In this document: in pieces, positions 27,624 to 34,593 of the stretch
How the letters are laid out: each line of letters opens with the position of its first letter
Numbering within the stretch: the first letter of the stretch is position 1
DNA from: Steroidobacter denitrificans
Lineage (GTDB): Bacteria > Pseudomonadota > Gammaproteobacteria > Steroidobacterales > Steroidobacteraceae
Length of the DNA stretch: 64,000 bases
Assembly (NCBI RefSeq): GCF_001579945.1
Contig: NZ_CP011971.1
Location: 1,948,001 to 2,012,000 of the forward strand
Direction: 5' to 3'
Notes under the pieces: generated by a model
What the model was told of the DNA's origin: nothing
What the model saw: the letters and a program-made list of their open reading frames with translations, nothing else
The model's database searches: none
Program-made: the position numbers and the translations under genes

Positions 27624-28097
27624 TCAAAGCTCCTGGGCGGCGGCCAGCACTTCTTCCGCGTGCCCCGGAATCTTGACCTTGCGCCATTCCCGGCGAAGCA
27701 CGCCGCCGGCGTCGATCAGGAAGGTACTGCGCTCCACCCCCAGGAATCTGCGTCCATACATGCTTTTCTCTTTGATCACCTCGAAGCCTTCACACAGCGA
27801 ACGATCCTCATCGGCCAACAGTTCGAACGGCAGAGACAGCTTGGCCTTGAACTTTTCATGTGAGGCCAAGGTATCGGGCGATACGCCGAGGATGACCGTG
27901 TTCGAACGCTTGAAGGCCGGATACAGATCACGAAAGGCTTCTGCCTCCTTCGTGCATCCGGAAGTGTTGTCACGCGGATAGAAATAGATGACCAGCTTGT
28001 TGCCAGCCGCCTGCGCCGGCTTCCAGATCCCGCCACCTGTCATCGGACGGGAAAAAGCCGGTATTTTCTTGCCAAGGGAGATTTTCCTGACTGTCAT
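27624..28097 (-). CDS. bcp: Thioredoxin-dependent peroxiredoxin Bcp
   Basis: 157 residues from ATG 28097 (MTVRKISLGKKIPAF). ATG 28106, GTG 28145 and ATG 28181 are also in frame and none has a strong ribosome site, so the start is uncertain. Bcp/PrxQ fold with YFYPRDNTSGCTKEAEAFRD: the peroxidatic Cys is kept but PG before it is SG, and the usual resolving Cys five residues later is absent. The later Arg (RSTFLIDAGGVLRREW) fits the family. It reduces hydroperoxides in the cytoplasm. It follows the gcvR-like gene. Confidence 0.92.
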   Translation of the reverse strand: MTVRKISLGKKIPAFSRPMTGGGIWKPAQAAGNKLVIYFYPRDNTSGCTKEAEAFRDLYPAFKRSNTVILGVSPDTLASHEKFKAKLSLPFELLADEDRSLCEGFEVIKEKSMYGRRFLGVERSTFLIDAGGVLRREWRKVKIPGHAEEVLAAAQEL

Positions 28098-28152
28098 AGG
28101 GGACATCGCTGCCAGGTCATTTTTACGATCGGCCGTCGTCGGCACATGCTCT

Positions 28153-28680
28153 TCAAGCCTTGACGGGCTCCAGGATGGCATCGAGATTCAATTGATCACA
28201 CAGATCCATGAACTCCTCGCGCAGCGCGGAAATATGGATCTTGGCCGGGATATGCACGAGCATTTGCACCGAAAACATCGGGGCGCCGGTATGTGCGGCA
28301 GAATAACTTCGCGTACTGAGTTCGGCGATGTCGATGCCGCGTGAACTGAAAAAACCCGCCAGGTTATACACGATTCCCGTCTGATCCAGGCAGACGATAT
28401 CCACCGAATAGGTCACCACATCCTTGCGCTGGGCGCGCTGTTCGGTGCGCCGCAGACTGATCGTGATACCGCTGGCTTCGCTCAGACGCTTGAGTTCGGT
28501 CTCCAACTTCGCCAGCGTATGCCAGTTGCCGGAGACCAGCAGCAGCATTGCGAACTCGCTGCCGAGTGCGCTCATGCGGCTGTCGATAATATTGCCGGAA
28601 CACTCGGAAACGACCCGGCTGAGATCGTACACCAGTCCGGTGCGGTCGCTGCCGAGCGCGGAAATGACTATAAGCTGCAT
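28153..28680 (-). CDS. gcvR: GcvR-like protein with two ACT domains
   Basis: 175 residues from ATG 28680 (MQLIVISALGSDRTGLVYDLS). Two tandem ACT domains: residues 1-80 with DRTGLVYDLSRVVSECSGNI, and about 92-170 with DQTGIVYNLAGFFSSRGIDI. This matches the glycine cleavage system regulator GcvR family. No DNA-binding domain is seen, as expected, since GcvR acts through GcvA. Divergent from dapA, next to bcp, as in E. coli (dapA-gcvR-bcp). Confidence 0.9.
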   Translation of the reverse strand: MQLIVISALGSDRTGLVYDLSRVVSECSGNIIDSRMSALGSEFAMLLLVSGNWHTLAKLETELKRLSEASGITISLRRTEQRAQRKDVVTYSVDIVCLDQTGIVYNLAGFFSSRGIDIAELSTRSYSAAHTGAPMFSVQMLVHIPAKIHISALREEFMDLCDQLNLDAILEPVKA

Positions 28681-28994
28681 CGCAAAAATAGCTACCAGGA
28701 ACAAGCCGATAGTCTACAGGCTCGACCCGATACTTAAAATGCACATTCTTGCACCGCAGGATCGCTGTACCAGCCATGCGGTCATACGCCGGGCGCCGGA
28801 TCCCTGCACCAGCCATGCGCCAGCCAGCAGCCCGGACCAGCAGGCGGTACGCGCGGCGCGCGCTTGGACCGCCCATCCTCGGGCGGACATACGCCCCCGG
28901 ACGGCAGACGCGGCATGGGCCGTTGCACCGACGAGCTTGCGTCCTGCCGCGTGCGGCCAGTAGGATTCTCCCCACTCCCACGTGAAGGATCTCC

Positions 28995-29873
28995 ATGTTC
29001 AGCGGCAGCATAGTAGCGATCGTTACACCGATGCGAACGGACGGCTCGGTCGATGACGACGCGCTGGATCGTCTGGTCGATTTTCATGTCGACAACGGCA
29101 CCAACGGCATCGTCGCCGTCGGCACCACCGGAGAATCCCCGACCTTGAGTGTCGAGGAGCACATCGGCGTGATACGCCGGATCGTCCTGCGCGCCGCCAA
29201 ACGCCTGCCGGTGATCGCCGGCACCGGAGCGAACTCCACGAGCGAAGCCATCGAGCTGACCGAACTGGCCAAGGAGGCAGGGGCGGATGCCTGCCTGCTG
29301 GTGACTCCCTACTACAATAAGCCCACCCAGGAAGGCCTGTACCAGCACTATCGCAAGATCGCAGAAACCGTCGACATCCCCCTGGTGCTCTATAACGTTC
29401 CCAGCCGGACCTGCTGCGATATCAAGCCGGAAACCGTCGAACGCCTGGCTGCCATCCCCAACATCGTCGGACTGAAGGAAGCCCCGACATTGGAGCGCAA
29501 TCGCGAATTGCTGGCCAGAGTCGGCGGGCGGATCGCATTGTTCAGCGGCGATGACCCGGTCGCCTGCGAGAGCATCCTGGCAGGTTACCAGGGGGTCATT
29601 TCCGTGACGGCCAATGTGGCTCCGCGGCAGGTGCGTGCAGTCGTCGATGCGGCTCTGGCAGGCCGGCGCGAGGAAGCCCGCAGGCTGGATGCCGGCCTGC
29701 AACAGCTGCATAAGGCTCTATTCGTCGAAACCAACCCGATCCCGGTCAAATGGGCCGCCGCCCGCCTAGGACTGATCCCCGACGGCATCCGTCTGCCTCT
29801 GGTGGCACTATCGCGCCAGCACTATGAAACGGTCATCGACGGACTGCGCTCCGCCGGTATCGCATTTGCCTGA
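28995..29873 (+). CDS. dapA: 4-hydroxy-tetrahydrodipicolinate synthase
   Basis: 292 residues. Condenses pyruvate with aspartate semialdehyde in lysine/diaminopimelate synthesis. Active-site residues align exactly with E. coli numbering: Thr44 and Thr45 in VGTTGES, Tyr133 in LYNVPSRT, and the Schiff-base Lys161 in IVGLKEA. AGGATC precedes the ATG by 3-8 bases. The stop codon overlaps the first unit of the 14-bp minisatellite. The 290-base gap to gcvR holds only short repeats of CCAGCCATGCG. Confidence 0.97.
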   Translation: MFSGSIVAIVTPMRTDGSVDDDALDRLVDFHVDNGTNGIVAVGTTGESPTLSVEEHIGVIRRIVLRAAKRLPVIAGTGANSTSEAIELTELAKEAGADACLLVTPYYNKPTQEGLYQHYRKIAETVDIPLVLYNVPSRTCCDIKPETVERLAAIPNIVGLKEAPTLERNRELLARVGGRIALFSGDDPVACESILAGYQGVISVTANVAPRQVRAVVDAALAGRREEARRLDAGLQQLHKALFVETNPIPVKWAAARLGLIPDGIRLPLVALSRQHYETVIDGLRSAGIAFA

Positions 29874-29968
29874 GAACAGTTGCCCCTGAGAACGCCTACC
29901 TGGGAGCGGTTGCCTGGGAGCGTTTGTCTGGAAGCCGCTGCCCGGAAGCGTTTGCTTGGAAGCCGCTC
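29869..29968. repeat. 14-bp degenerate tandem repeat between dapA and tRNA-Ser
   Basis: Seven head-to-tail units of form CCTGGGAGCGTTTG: 29869-29882, then after two extra bases 29885-29898, 29899-29912, 29913-29926, 29927-29940, 29941-29954 and 29955-29968. Units differ at several positions, with two alternating subtypes at the end (TTTG and CGCT forms). The first includes the dapA stop codon. It is not a CRISPR, since there are no spacers. Confidence 0.85.
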
Positions 29969-30024
29969 GACCTGTAACCTTCGCGCCCGTGAATAGCATC
30001 GACCCTGCGCAGGGCCGGTGCATC

Positions 30025-30116
30025 GGAGAGGTGGCCGAGTGGTCGAAGGCGCTGGACTGGAATTCCAGTAACATCTTCACGGGTGTTCGTGGGTTCGAAT
30101 CCCACCCTCTCCGCCA
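30025..30116 (+). tRNA. tRNA-Ser (anticodon GGA)
   Basis: 92 nt including an encoded CCA. Acceptor arms GGAGAGG (30025-30031) and CCTCTCC (30106-30112) pair fully; discriminator G is at 30113. The anticodon stem CTGGA/TCCAG closes a loop with GGA at 30059-30061. A long variable arm (ACATCTTCACGGGTGT region) and GGTTCGAATCC T-loop identify a class II serine tRNA. A decayed recombinase gene ends 3 bases beyond the CCA. Confidence 0.97.
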
Positions 30117-30118
30117 CT

Positions 30119-30872
30119 TCAGGGCACTGAGTTTACGCCACTTCCCGCCACGAGCGTCTGTAGCAGCCGGGACTTCGACCCCATGATGCGAACCTCGCCC
30201 TCCGCGACCTCGACGCGCTGCGCGAGCGCGCGAAGGTGGTCGCGGCGATAGTCGCCGCCTTCCAGCCGGATACGGGCGCGGGCGGTCGCAGCGAACTTGC
30301 GCAGCATTTCAGGCGTGACGGCCTTCTGGCCGGTGTTCTGGAGCATGGCCTGCGCTCGCTCGGCGTCGACGGTGCGATAGCCGATAGGAGGAAGCGAACC
30401 GTTCCAGAAGCCTTGCCGCGCATTCTCCTTCAAGGCGCGCATGACGTGCTTGGCGTTCTCCTTGGACTGGTATTCATCGAACAGCGCCATGATCTGCCGC
30501 ATCATGACGTACATGGGGTCATCCCCCATTTCCTGTGGATCGAAACCAGCTTCACGCCGTTCTTCGCCAGCTTGCGGACATAGAACTCCAGCTCGAAGTG
30601 ATCGCGGAAGAAGCGGCTGAACGAATGAACCACCACCACGTCGAAGGGCACGGGCTTGCTGGTTCCGGTTTCGATCATGCGCTGGAACTCGGGGCGGCGG
30701 TCATTGGTCGCCGATGCGCCAGGTTCGATGAAGGTTTCGACCAATTGCAGCCCGCGCGCCTCGCAATAGGCTTCGCCCTGCCGCTTCTGGTCGGGAATGG
30801 AAACATCATGCTCTCGGCCTGCCGCGCCGTCGAAACGCGCAGGTAGAGGGCGGCGCGCAGGGGCACGGTCAT
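30119..30872 (-). pseudogene. Serine recombinase (resolvase/invertase type) remnant
   Basis: The start MTVPLRAALYLRVSTARQAE at 30872 has the catalytic-Ser motif of serine recombinases. A two-base insertion near 30811-30814 (GAGAG) shifts the frame; the next frame continues with SIPDQKRQGEAYCEARG and VVVVHSFSRFFRD. A one-base deletion near 30533-30539 shifts again into EMGDDPMYVMMRQIMALFDEYQSKENAKH. The zinc-ribbon/recombinase middle is missing after PPIGYRTVDAE, and the coiled-coil tail (LRALAQRVEVAEGEVRIMG) is joined on. It is dead as it stands. The stop lies 3 bases from the tRNA-Ser end. Confidence 0.85.
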
Positions 30873-30930
30873 GGCAATGTCTCCTTCTCAATTCTGGCTC
30901 GGCCCGAACCATCGAGCCGCATGGCCGCGC

Positions 30931-31239
30931 TCAAGCGGCGTTCTGCAAGGGGCGCGCGCGCTCAACCCGCTCGCGCTCCCTGGGCGTGTTCATCACCTCC
31001 CAAAGATCGCTGCGCCGCTGCACGTTGAGCCAGAAGTCCGGGCTGTTGCCGAACACGCGGGCGAGGATCAGCGCCGTCGCCGCCGTCACGTTCCTGCGGT
31101 TGCCGCATAGCTCGTTGACGTGCTTGCGCTGGACGCCCATCGCCTCGGCGAGCGCGCCCTGGGTCAGCCCCATCGGCCGCATGAATTCTTCGGTCAGTAT
31201 CTCGCCGACAGTCGCCGGCTTACGCTTGGTGGTCAGCAT
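30931..31239 (-). CDS. higA: HigA family antitoxin
   Basis: 102 residues from ATG 31239 (MLTTKRKPATVGEILTEEFM). XRE-type helix-turn-helix: LTQGALAEAMGVQRKHVNELCGNRRNVTA, followed by NSPDFWLNVQRRSDLWEV, the usual HigA form. It follows higB after 13 bases; the toxin-first order is normal for higBA. It neutralises HigB and represses the operon. Confidence 0.92.
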   Translation of the reverse strand: MLTTKRKPATVGEILTEEFMRPMGLTQGALAEAMGVQRKHVNELCGNRRNVTAATALILARVFGNSPDFWLNVQRRSDLWEVMNTPRERERVERARPLQNAA

Positions 31240-31252
31240 GGTTGCCTCGCTT

Positions 31253-31549
31253 TCATCGGTAGCTGTGATCGTCCAGATAAATCCCGTCTGCCTCGCCGCG
31301 TTCACCATCCCAGCGGAAGATCAACCGCCATTGCTGGTTGACGCGGATCGAATGGAAACCTGCGAGATTGCCGCGCAGCCTCTCGAAGTGATTGCTGGGC
31401 GGTACGCGCAAGTCCTGATCGGTCACGGCGTCGTCAATCATCTGGAGCTTGCGGAACAAGCGGGCTTCAAGATCGGATGGGATGTTGCGGGAACGAACAT
31501 CATCCACAAAGAAAGCCCGAAGCCAGCCGTCCCGAAAGCCTACGATCAC
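31253..31549 (-). CDS. higB: HigB/RelE-type toxin
   Basis: 98 residues from GTG 31549, with GGAG 7 bases upstream. RelE superfamily ribosome-dependent mRNA interferase. The family pattern is clear: FRDGWLRAFF, LRVPPSNHFERLRGNLAGFHSIRVNQQWRLIFRW and a short C-terminal IYLDDHSYR. Upstream a weak promoter (TTGCAA, 17 bases, TACATA on the minus strand) can be placed. The pair forms a type II toxin-antitoxin unit in the island next to tRNA-Ser. Confidence 0.92.
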   Translation of the reverse strand: MIVGFRDGWLRAFFVDDVRSRNIPSDLEARLFRKLQMIDDAVTDQDLRVPPSNHFERLRGNLAGFHSIRVNQQWRLIFRWDGERGEADGIYLDDHSYR

Positions 31550-31612
31550 AGGTTTACTCCGATATTGTGCATATGTACCACTCTATAACTCATATTGCAA
31601 TGGGGAAATGAC

Positions 31613-31783
31613 TCAGGCGCCGGAGCCAAACAATTCATCGAACAGGTCGCCGAACCATCGCTCGAACACCTCGATCTCAGCTTGTGTGACCGGAACGGGA
31701 TCGGGCCAGTCGTCGGTGATGGTCCATGTGCTGAGGTCGTGCTTGGGCGGCCTGCCGGGGAATGGCCACGGATATGTCAACAC
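31613..31783 (-). pseudogene. Truncated small ORF cut by an IS end
   Basis: The minus-strand frame reads LTYPWPFPGRPPKHDLSTW then TDDWPDPVPVTQAEIEVFERWFGDLFDELFGSGA and stops at 31613. The acidic, aromatic C-terminus looks like a real protein end. The N-terminus is replaced at about 31775-31783 by the IS21-like end, and no ribosome site precedes the GTG/TTG there. I read it as the 3' remnant of an accessory gene interrupted by the insertion. Family unknown. Confidence 0.5.
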
Positions 31784-31855
31784 CGATTGAAAATTGACCC
31801 ACTATGGGCATAAACCACCGAAGTAAAAGTGACCCATCTGGGTGCTTGTGAGTTA
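31775..31855. mobile_element. Remnant end of an IS21-like insertion sequence
   Basis: The sequence starts with TGTCAACACC and has two 21-bp repeats: CACCGATTGAAAATTGACCCA (31781-31801) and CACCGAAGTAAAAGTGACCCA (31816-31836), 17 of 21 identical. Repeated terminal blocks of this kind are a hallmark of IS21-family ends. The minus strand encodes a short tail TPKGGNFKPVKMKQD ending at TAA 31853-31855, possibly the C-terminus of an IS-borne ORF. The rest of the element is not in the window. Confidence 0.5.
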
Positions 31856-32172
31856 GTCCTGTTTCATCTTCACTGGCTTGAAGTTACCCCCCTTCGGCGT
31901 CCGACTGGTTGACACTGTTTTTAGCATTGACGCAGGTTGGGAAAGGCACAGGAGGAAGACAGCCGAGGTAGTTGAGCAAGGGACAGAAGTCGGAATTGCG
32001 ACGGATGTTGCCGGCTACGAATCGCTCTGAAGCAAGACCGTCGGCGGAGCTCAGAATCACACAAACCAGGCTGTATAATCGCGGACGAAAGCCGGGGAGT
32101 CGGGAGCGCAATGCTTGGAGAAGGATGCGGCAGACGGATAAATTAGATTCGGTGAACAAGGATATTTTGCCA
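31856..32172. other. Region upstream of the FadD3-like gene
   Basis: About 317 bases without a gene I can support. The start holds the IS-derived tail; the plus-strand frame of the ligase is open from 31972 but that N-terminal stretch (R/S-rich) does not resemble the family. A promoter for the ligase gene probably lies here but I cannot place it. Confidence 0.4.
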
Positions 32173-33738
32173 ATGAGCACTGTACAGCACGATCTTGCGC
32201 TGACCATTCCTGCTGCCGTTGCACGTGCGGCGCGCCTGTTCGGTGAGGCCAGCGCGCTCGAGGACGGGAATTGCCGGATGAGCTTCCACGAACTCGAGCG
32301 CGAATGCCTGCGGGCTGCCGCTGCCTTCCTGGCTTGCGGGCTGCGCAAGGGTGATCGAGTCGCGGTCTGGGCGCCGAATAGCGCCGAGTGGATCGTGGCA
32401 GCGATCGGCGCGCAGACGGCCGGCGGCGTGATCGTACCGCTCAACACCCGTCTGCGCGGCAAGGAGGCGGGCTACATTCTGCGGCGCAGCCAGGCGCGGA
32501 TCCTGCTCACGGTCGGAGAGTTTCTCGGCGTGCGTTATCCGGAACTGCTCGCCAACGAACAACTGCCCGGCATCGAACACACCGTCCTACTTGCAGGTAG
32601 CGCACCGGGCAGCAAATCCTGGAATGATTTCCTCATGCGCGGCGCACATATTCCCGACGCTCAGGTACTCGGCGCGCGCGACGCCGTCAGACCGGAGGAT
32701 CTCTCGGATCTGCTGTTCACCTCCGGCACCACTGGTGAGCCGAAGGGCGTCATGAGTGCGCACGGTCCGACGGTGCGAACTTTCGCGGCGTGGTGCGACA
32801 CCGTGGGTCTGCGTGCCGGCGACCGCTATATGATCGTCAACCCCTTCTTTCATTCCTTCGGTTACAAATCGGGCTGGCTCGCCTGTCTCCTGCGCGGTGC
32901 CACCATGCTACCCGTGGCGGTGTTCGATGCCGGCGAAGTCATGCAGCGTATCGTTACGGACCGCGTGAGTGTGCTGCCCGGAGCGCCGACCCTGTTCCAA
33001 TCGATGCTGGCACACGAATCCTGCGGCAAGATCGATCTATCCTCGCTGCGCTTGTCGGTGACGGGAGCGGCCACCGTACCGCCCATCCTCATTGAACGCA
33101 TGCGTAAAGTTTTGGGCTTTCAGACCGTGCTCACCGCCTATGGACTCACCGAGGCCCCGGTAGTCACCATCTGTCCGCCGGGCACCAGCGACGAACTTGT
33201 GGCGCAGAGTTGCGGTAAACCGATTCCCGGGATCGAACTGCAGTGCGTGGACGATGACGGGCGCGCAGTGCCGGTTGGGGAGCCGGGTGAAGTGCTGGTA
33301 CGCGGCTTCAACGTGATGCGCGGCTACTTTGAAGACCCGGCAGCTACACGCGAGGCGATCGATGCGCAGGGCTGGCTGCACACGGGCGATATCGGCATGC
33401 TCGATGAGGCGGGCTTCCTGCGTATCACGGATCGTAAGAAGGATCTGTTCATCGTCGGCGGCTTCAACTGCTACCCGGCCGAGATCGAGAAAATCCTGAG
33501 CGAGCACCCGGCCATTGCACAGGCCGCCGTCATCGGCGTACCCGATGAGCGCATGGGTGAGGTCGGCAAGACCTTCGTTGTACTACGCAGCGGTGCGCAG
33601 CTCGACACGGCGGCGCTCATCGGCTGGTGCCGCGAGAATATGGCGAACTACAAGGTGCCGCGTCAGGTCGAATTCGTTACTGCCCTGCCGACCAACGCGG
33701 CAGGCAAGGTGCAGAAATTCCAGCTGCTTGCTACATGA
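32173..33738 (+). CDS. FadD3-like acyl-CoA ligase (AMP-forming)
   Basis: 521 residues from ATG 32173 (MSTVQHDLALTIPAAVARAA), with AAGGA about 12 bases upstream. ANL superfamily: P-loop LLFTSGTTGEPKGVM, NPFFHSFGYKSGWLACLLRGAT, TAYGLTEAPVVTIC, LHTGDIGMLDEAGFLRITDRKKDLFIVGG and the C-terminal Lys in NAAGKVQK. The NPFFH(S/N)FGYKxGxLACLxxGAT and SLRLSVTGAATVP segments closely resemble actinobacterial FadD3, which activates the steroid-ring propionate HIP. The substrate here is not proven. It converges on the SDR gene with an 8-base overlap. Confidence 0.87.
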   Translation: MSTVQHDLALTIPAAVARAARLFGEASALEDGNCRMSFHELERECLRAAAAFLACGLRKGDRVAVWAPNSAEWIVAAIGAQTAGGVIVPLNTRLRGKEAGYILRRSQARILLTVGEFLGVRYPELLANEQLPGIEHTVLLAGSAPGSKSWNDFLMRGAHIPDAQVLGARDAVRPEDLSDLLFTSGTTGEPKGVMSAHGPTVRTFAAWCDTVGLRAGDRYMIVNPFFHSFGYKSGWLACLLRGATMLPVAVFDAGEVMQRIVTDRVSVLPGAPTLFQSMLAHESCGKIDLSSLRLSVTGAATVPPILIERMRKVLGFQTVLTAYGLTEAPVVTICPPGTSDELVAQSCGKPIPGIELQCVDDDGRAVPVGEPGEVLVRGFNVMRGYFEDPAATREAIDAQGWLHTGDIGMLDEAGFLRITDRKKDLFIVGGFNCYPAEIEKILSEHPAIAQAAVIGVPDERMGEVGKTFVVLRSGAQLDTAALIGWCRENMANYKVPRQVEFVTALPTNAAGKVQKFQLLAT

Positions 33739-34486
33739 GTCCCGCGGTCAGCCCGCCATCGGCCAGGAAGGCGCTACCGGTACTGTAGGAGGATTCCTCG
33801 GAAGCCAGGTAAAGTACTAGACCCGCAATTTCCTCGGGTTGACCCCAGCGCTTCATCGGGACGCCAGGCTCGTGGGCAGTAGCAGTTGCAATGTCACTCG
33901 TGCCGTGCGCTTCGGCCACCAGCGAAGTAGCGATCGGTCCCGGATGCACGGAATTCACGCGGATGCGGTACTTGGCCAACTCGATGGCGGCGGTCCTGGT
34001 CATGCCGGTCACGGCAAACTTGCTGGCGCAGTAGGCCAGTCCATTCCTCATGCCCTCCAGCCCCTGGACGGAGGAGATATTGACGATTGCACCACCGCCT
34101 ACTTCGCGCATGGGTGCGATACAACTGCGCATGCCGAGAAAGACACCGATCTGATTCGTGCGGATCACCTCCATGTAGGCCTGCATCGACAGCGACTCGA
34201 TCGGCTCCGTGCGAAAAATACCGGCGTTGTTGACAAGTATGGTAGGCGCGCCGAAACGCCGATGCGTCAACTCGAGTACTGCAGCCCATTCAGCCTCCTC
34301 ACCTACATCGAGGTGGGTATAGGCGGCCTGGGAGCCGAGCTCCGCGGCAAGTGCGCTGCCGAGTTCATCACGCATATCGGTGAGCATCACGGCGGCGCCT
34401 TCCTGCACGAACAACCGCGCGACGCTGGCCCCGATACCGCGCACCGCTCCCGTGACGATTGCAATTTTTCCTTCCAGCCTGCGCAT
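33731..34486 (-). CDS. Short-chain dehydrogenase/reductase (hydroxysteroid-dehydrogenase-like)
   Basis: 251 residues. Classical SDR: cofactor motif TGAVRGIG, NNAG, catalytic Ser in NISSVQGLEG and Tyr/Lys in YCASK, then the C-terminal ADGGLTAGLM. An Asp after the second beta strand (LTDMRDE) favours NAD. Substrate is not visible from sequence; the form resembles 3-alpha/20-beta-hydroxysteroid dehydrogenases. Its 3' end overlaps that of the FadD3-like ligase, so the two are convergent, not one operon. Confidence 0.88.
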   Translation of the reverse strand: MRRLEGKIAIVTGAVRGIGASVARLFVQEGAAVMLTDMRDELGSALAAELGSQAAYTHLDVGEEAEWAAVLELTHRRFGAPTILVNNAGIFRTEPIESLSMQAYMEVIRTNQIGVFLGMRSCIAPMREVGGGAIVNISSVQGLEGMRNGLAYCASKFAVTGMTRTAAIELAKYRIRVNSVHPGPIATSLVAEAHGTSDIATATAHEPGVPMKRWGQPEEIAGLVLYLASEESSYSTGSAFLADGGLTAGLM

Positions 34487-34593
34487 GGGTTTCTACCAAA
34501 AATGATTGCTTCAGACGTACGGAATCGTTTTAGAGGCGTGGGAAGCGCCGGCGTACGCTTCCCACAGCCCCCCGGTTCACTCCCGGCGGTGAA

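Noticed and set aside
26222-27676. 484-residue open frame on the plus strand opposite the PhoH gene
   Set aside because: Composition is that of the antisense of a conserved gene and no motif is seen.
29869-29968. Tandem repeats considered as a CRISPR array
   Set aside because: Units are contiguous and 14 bp, without spacers, and no cas gene is near.
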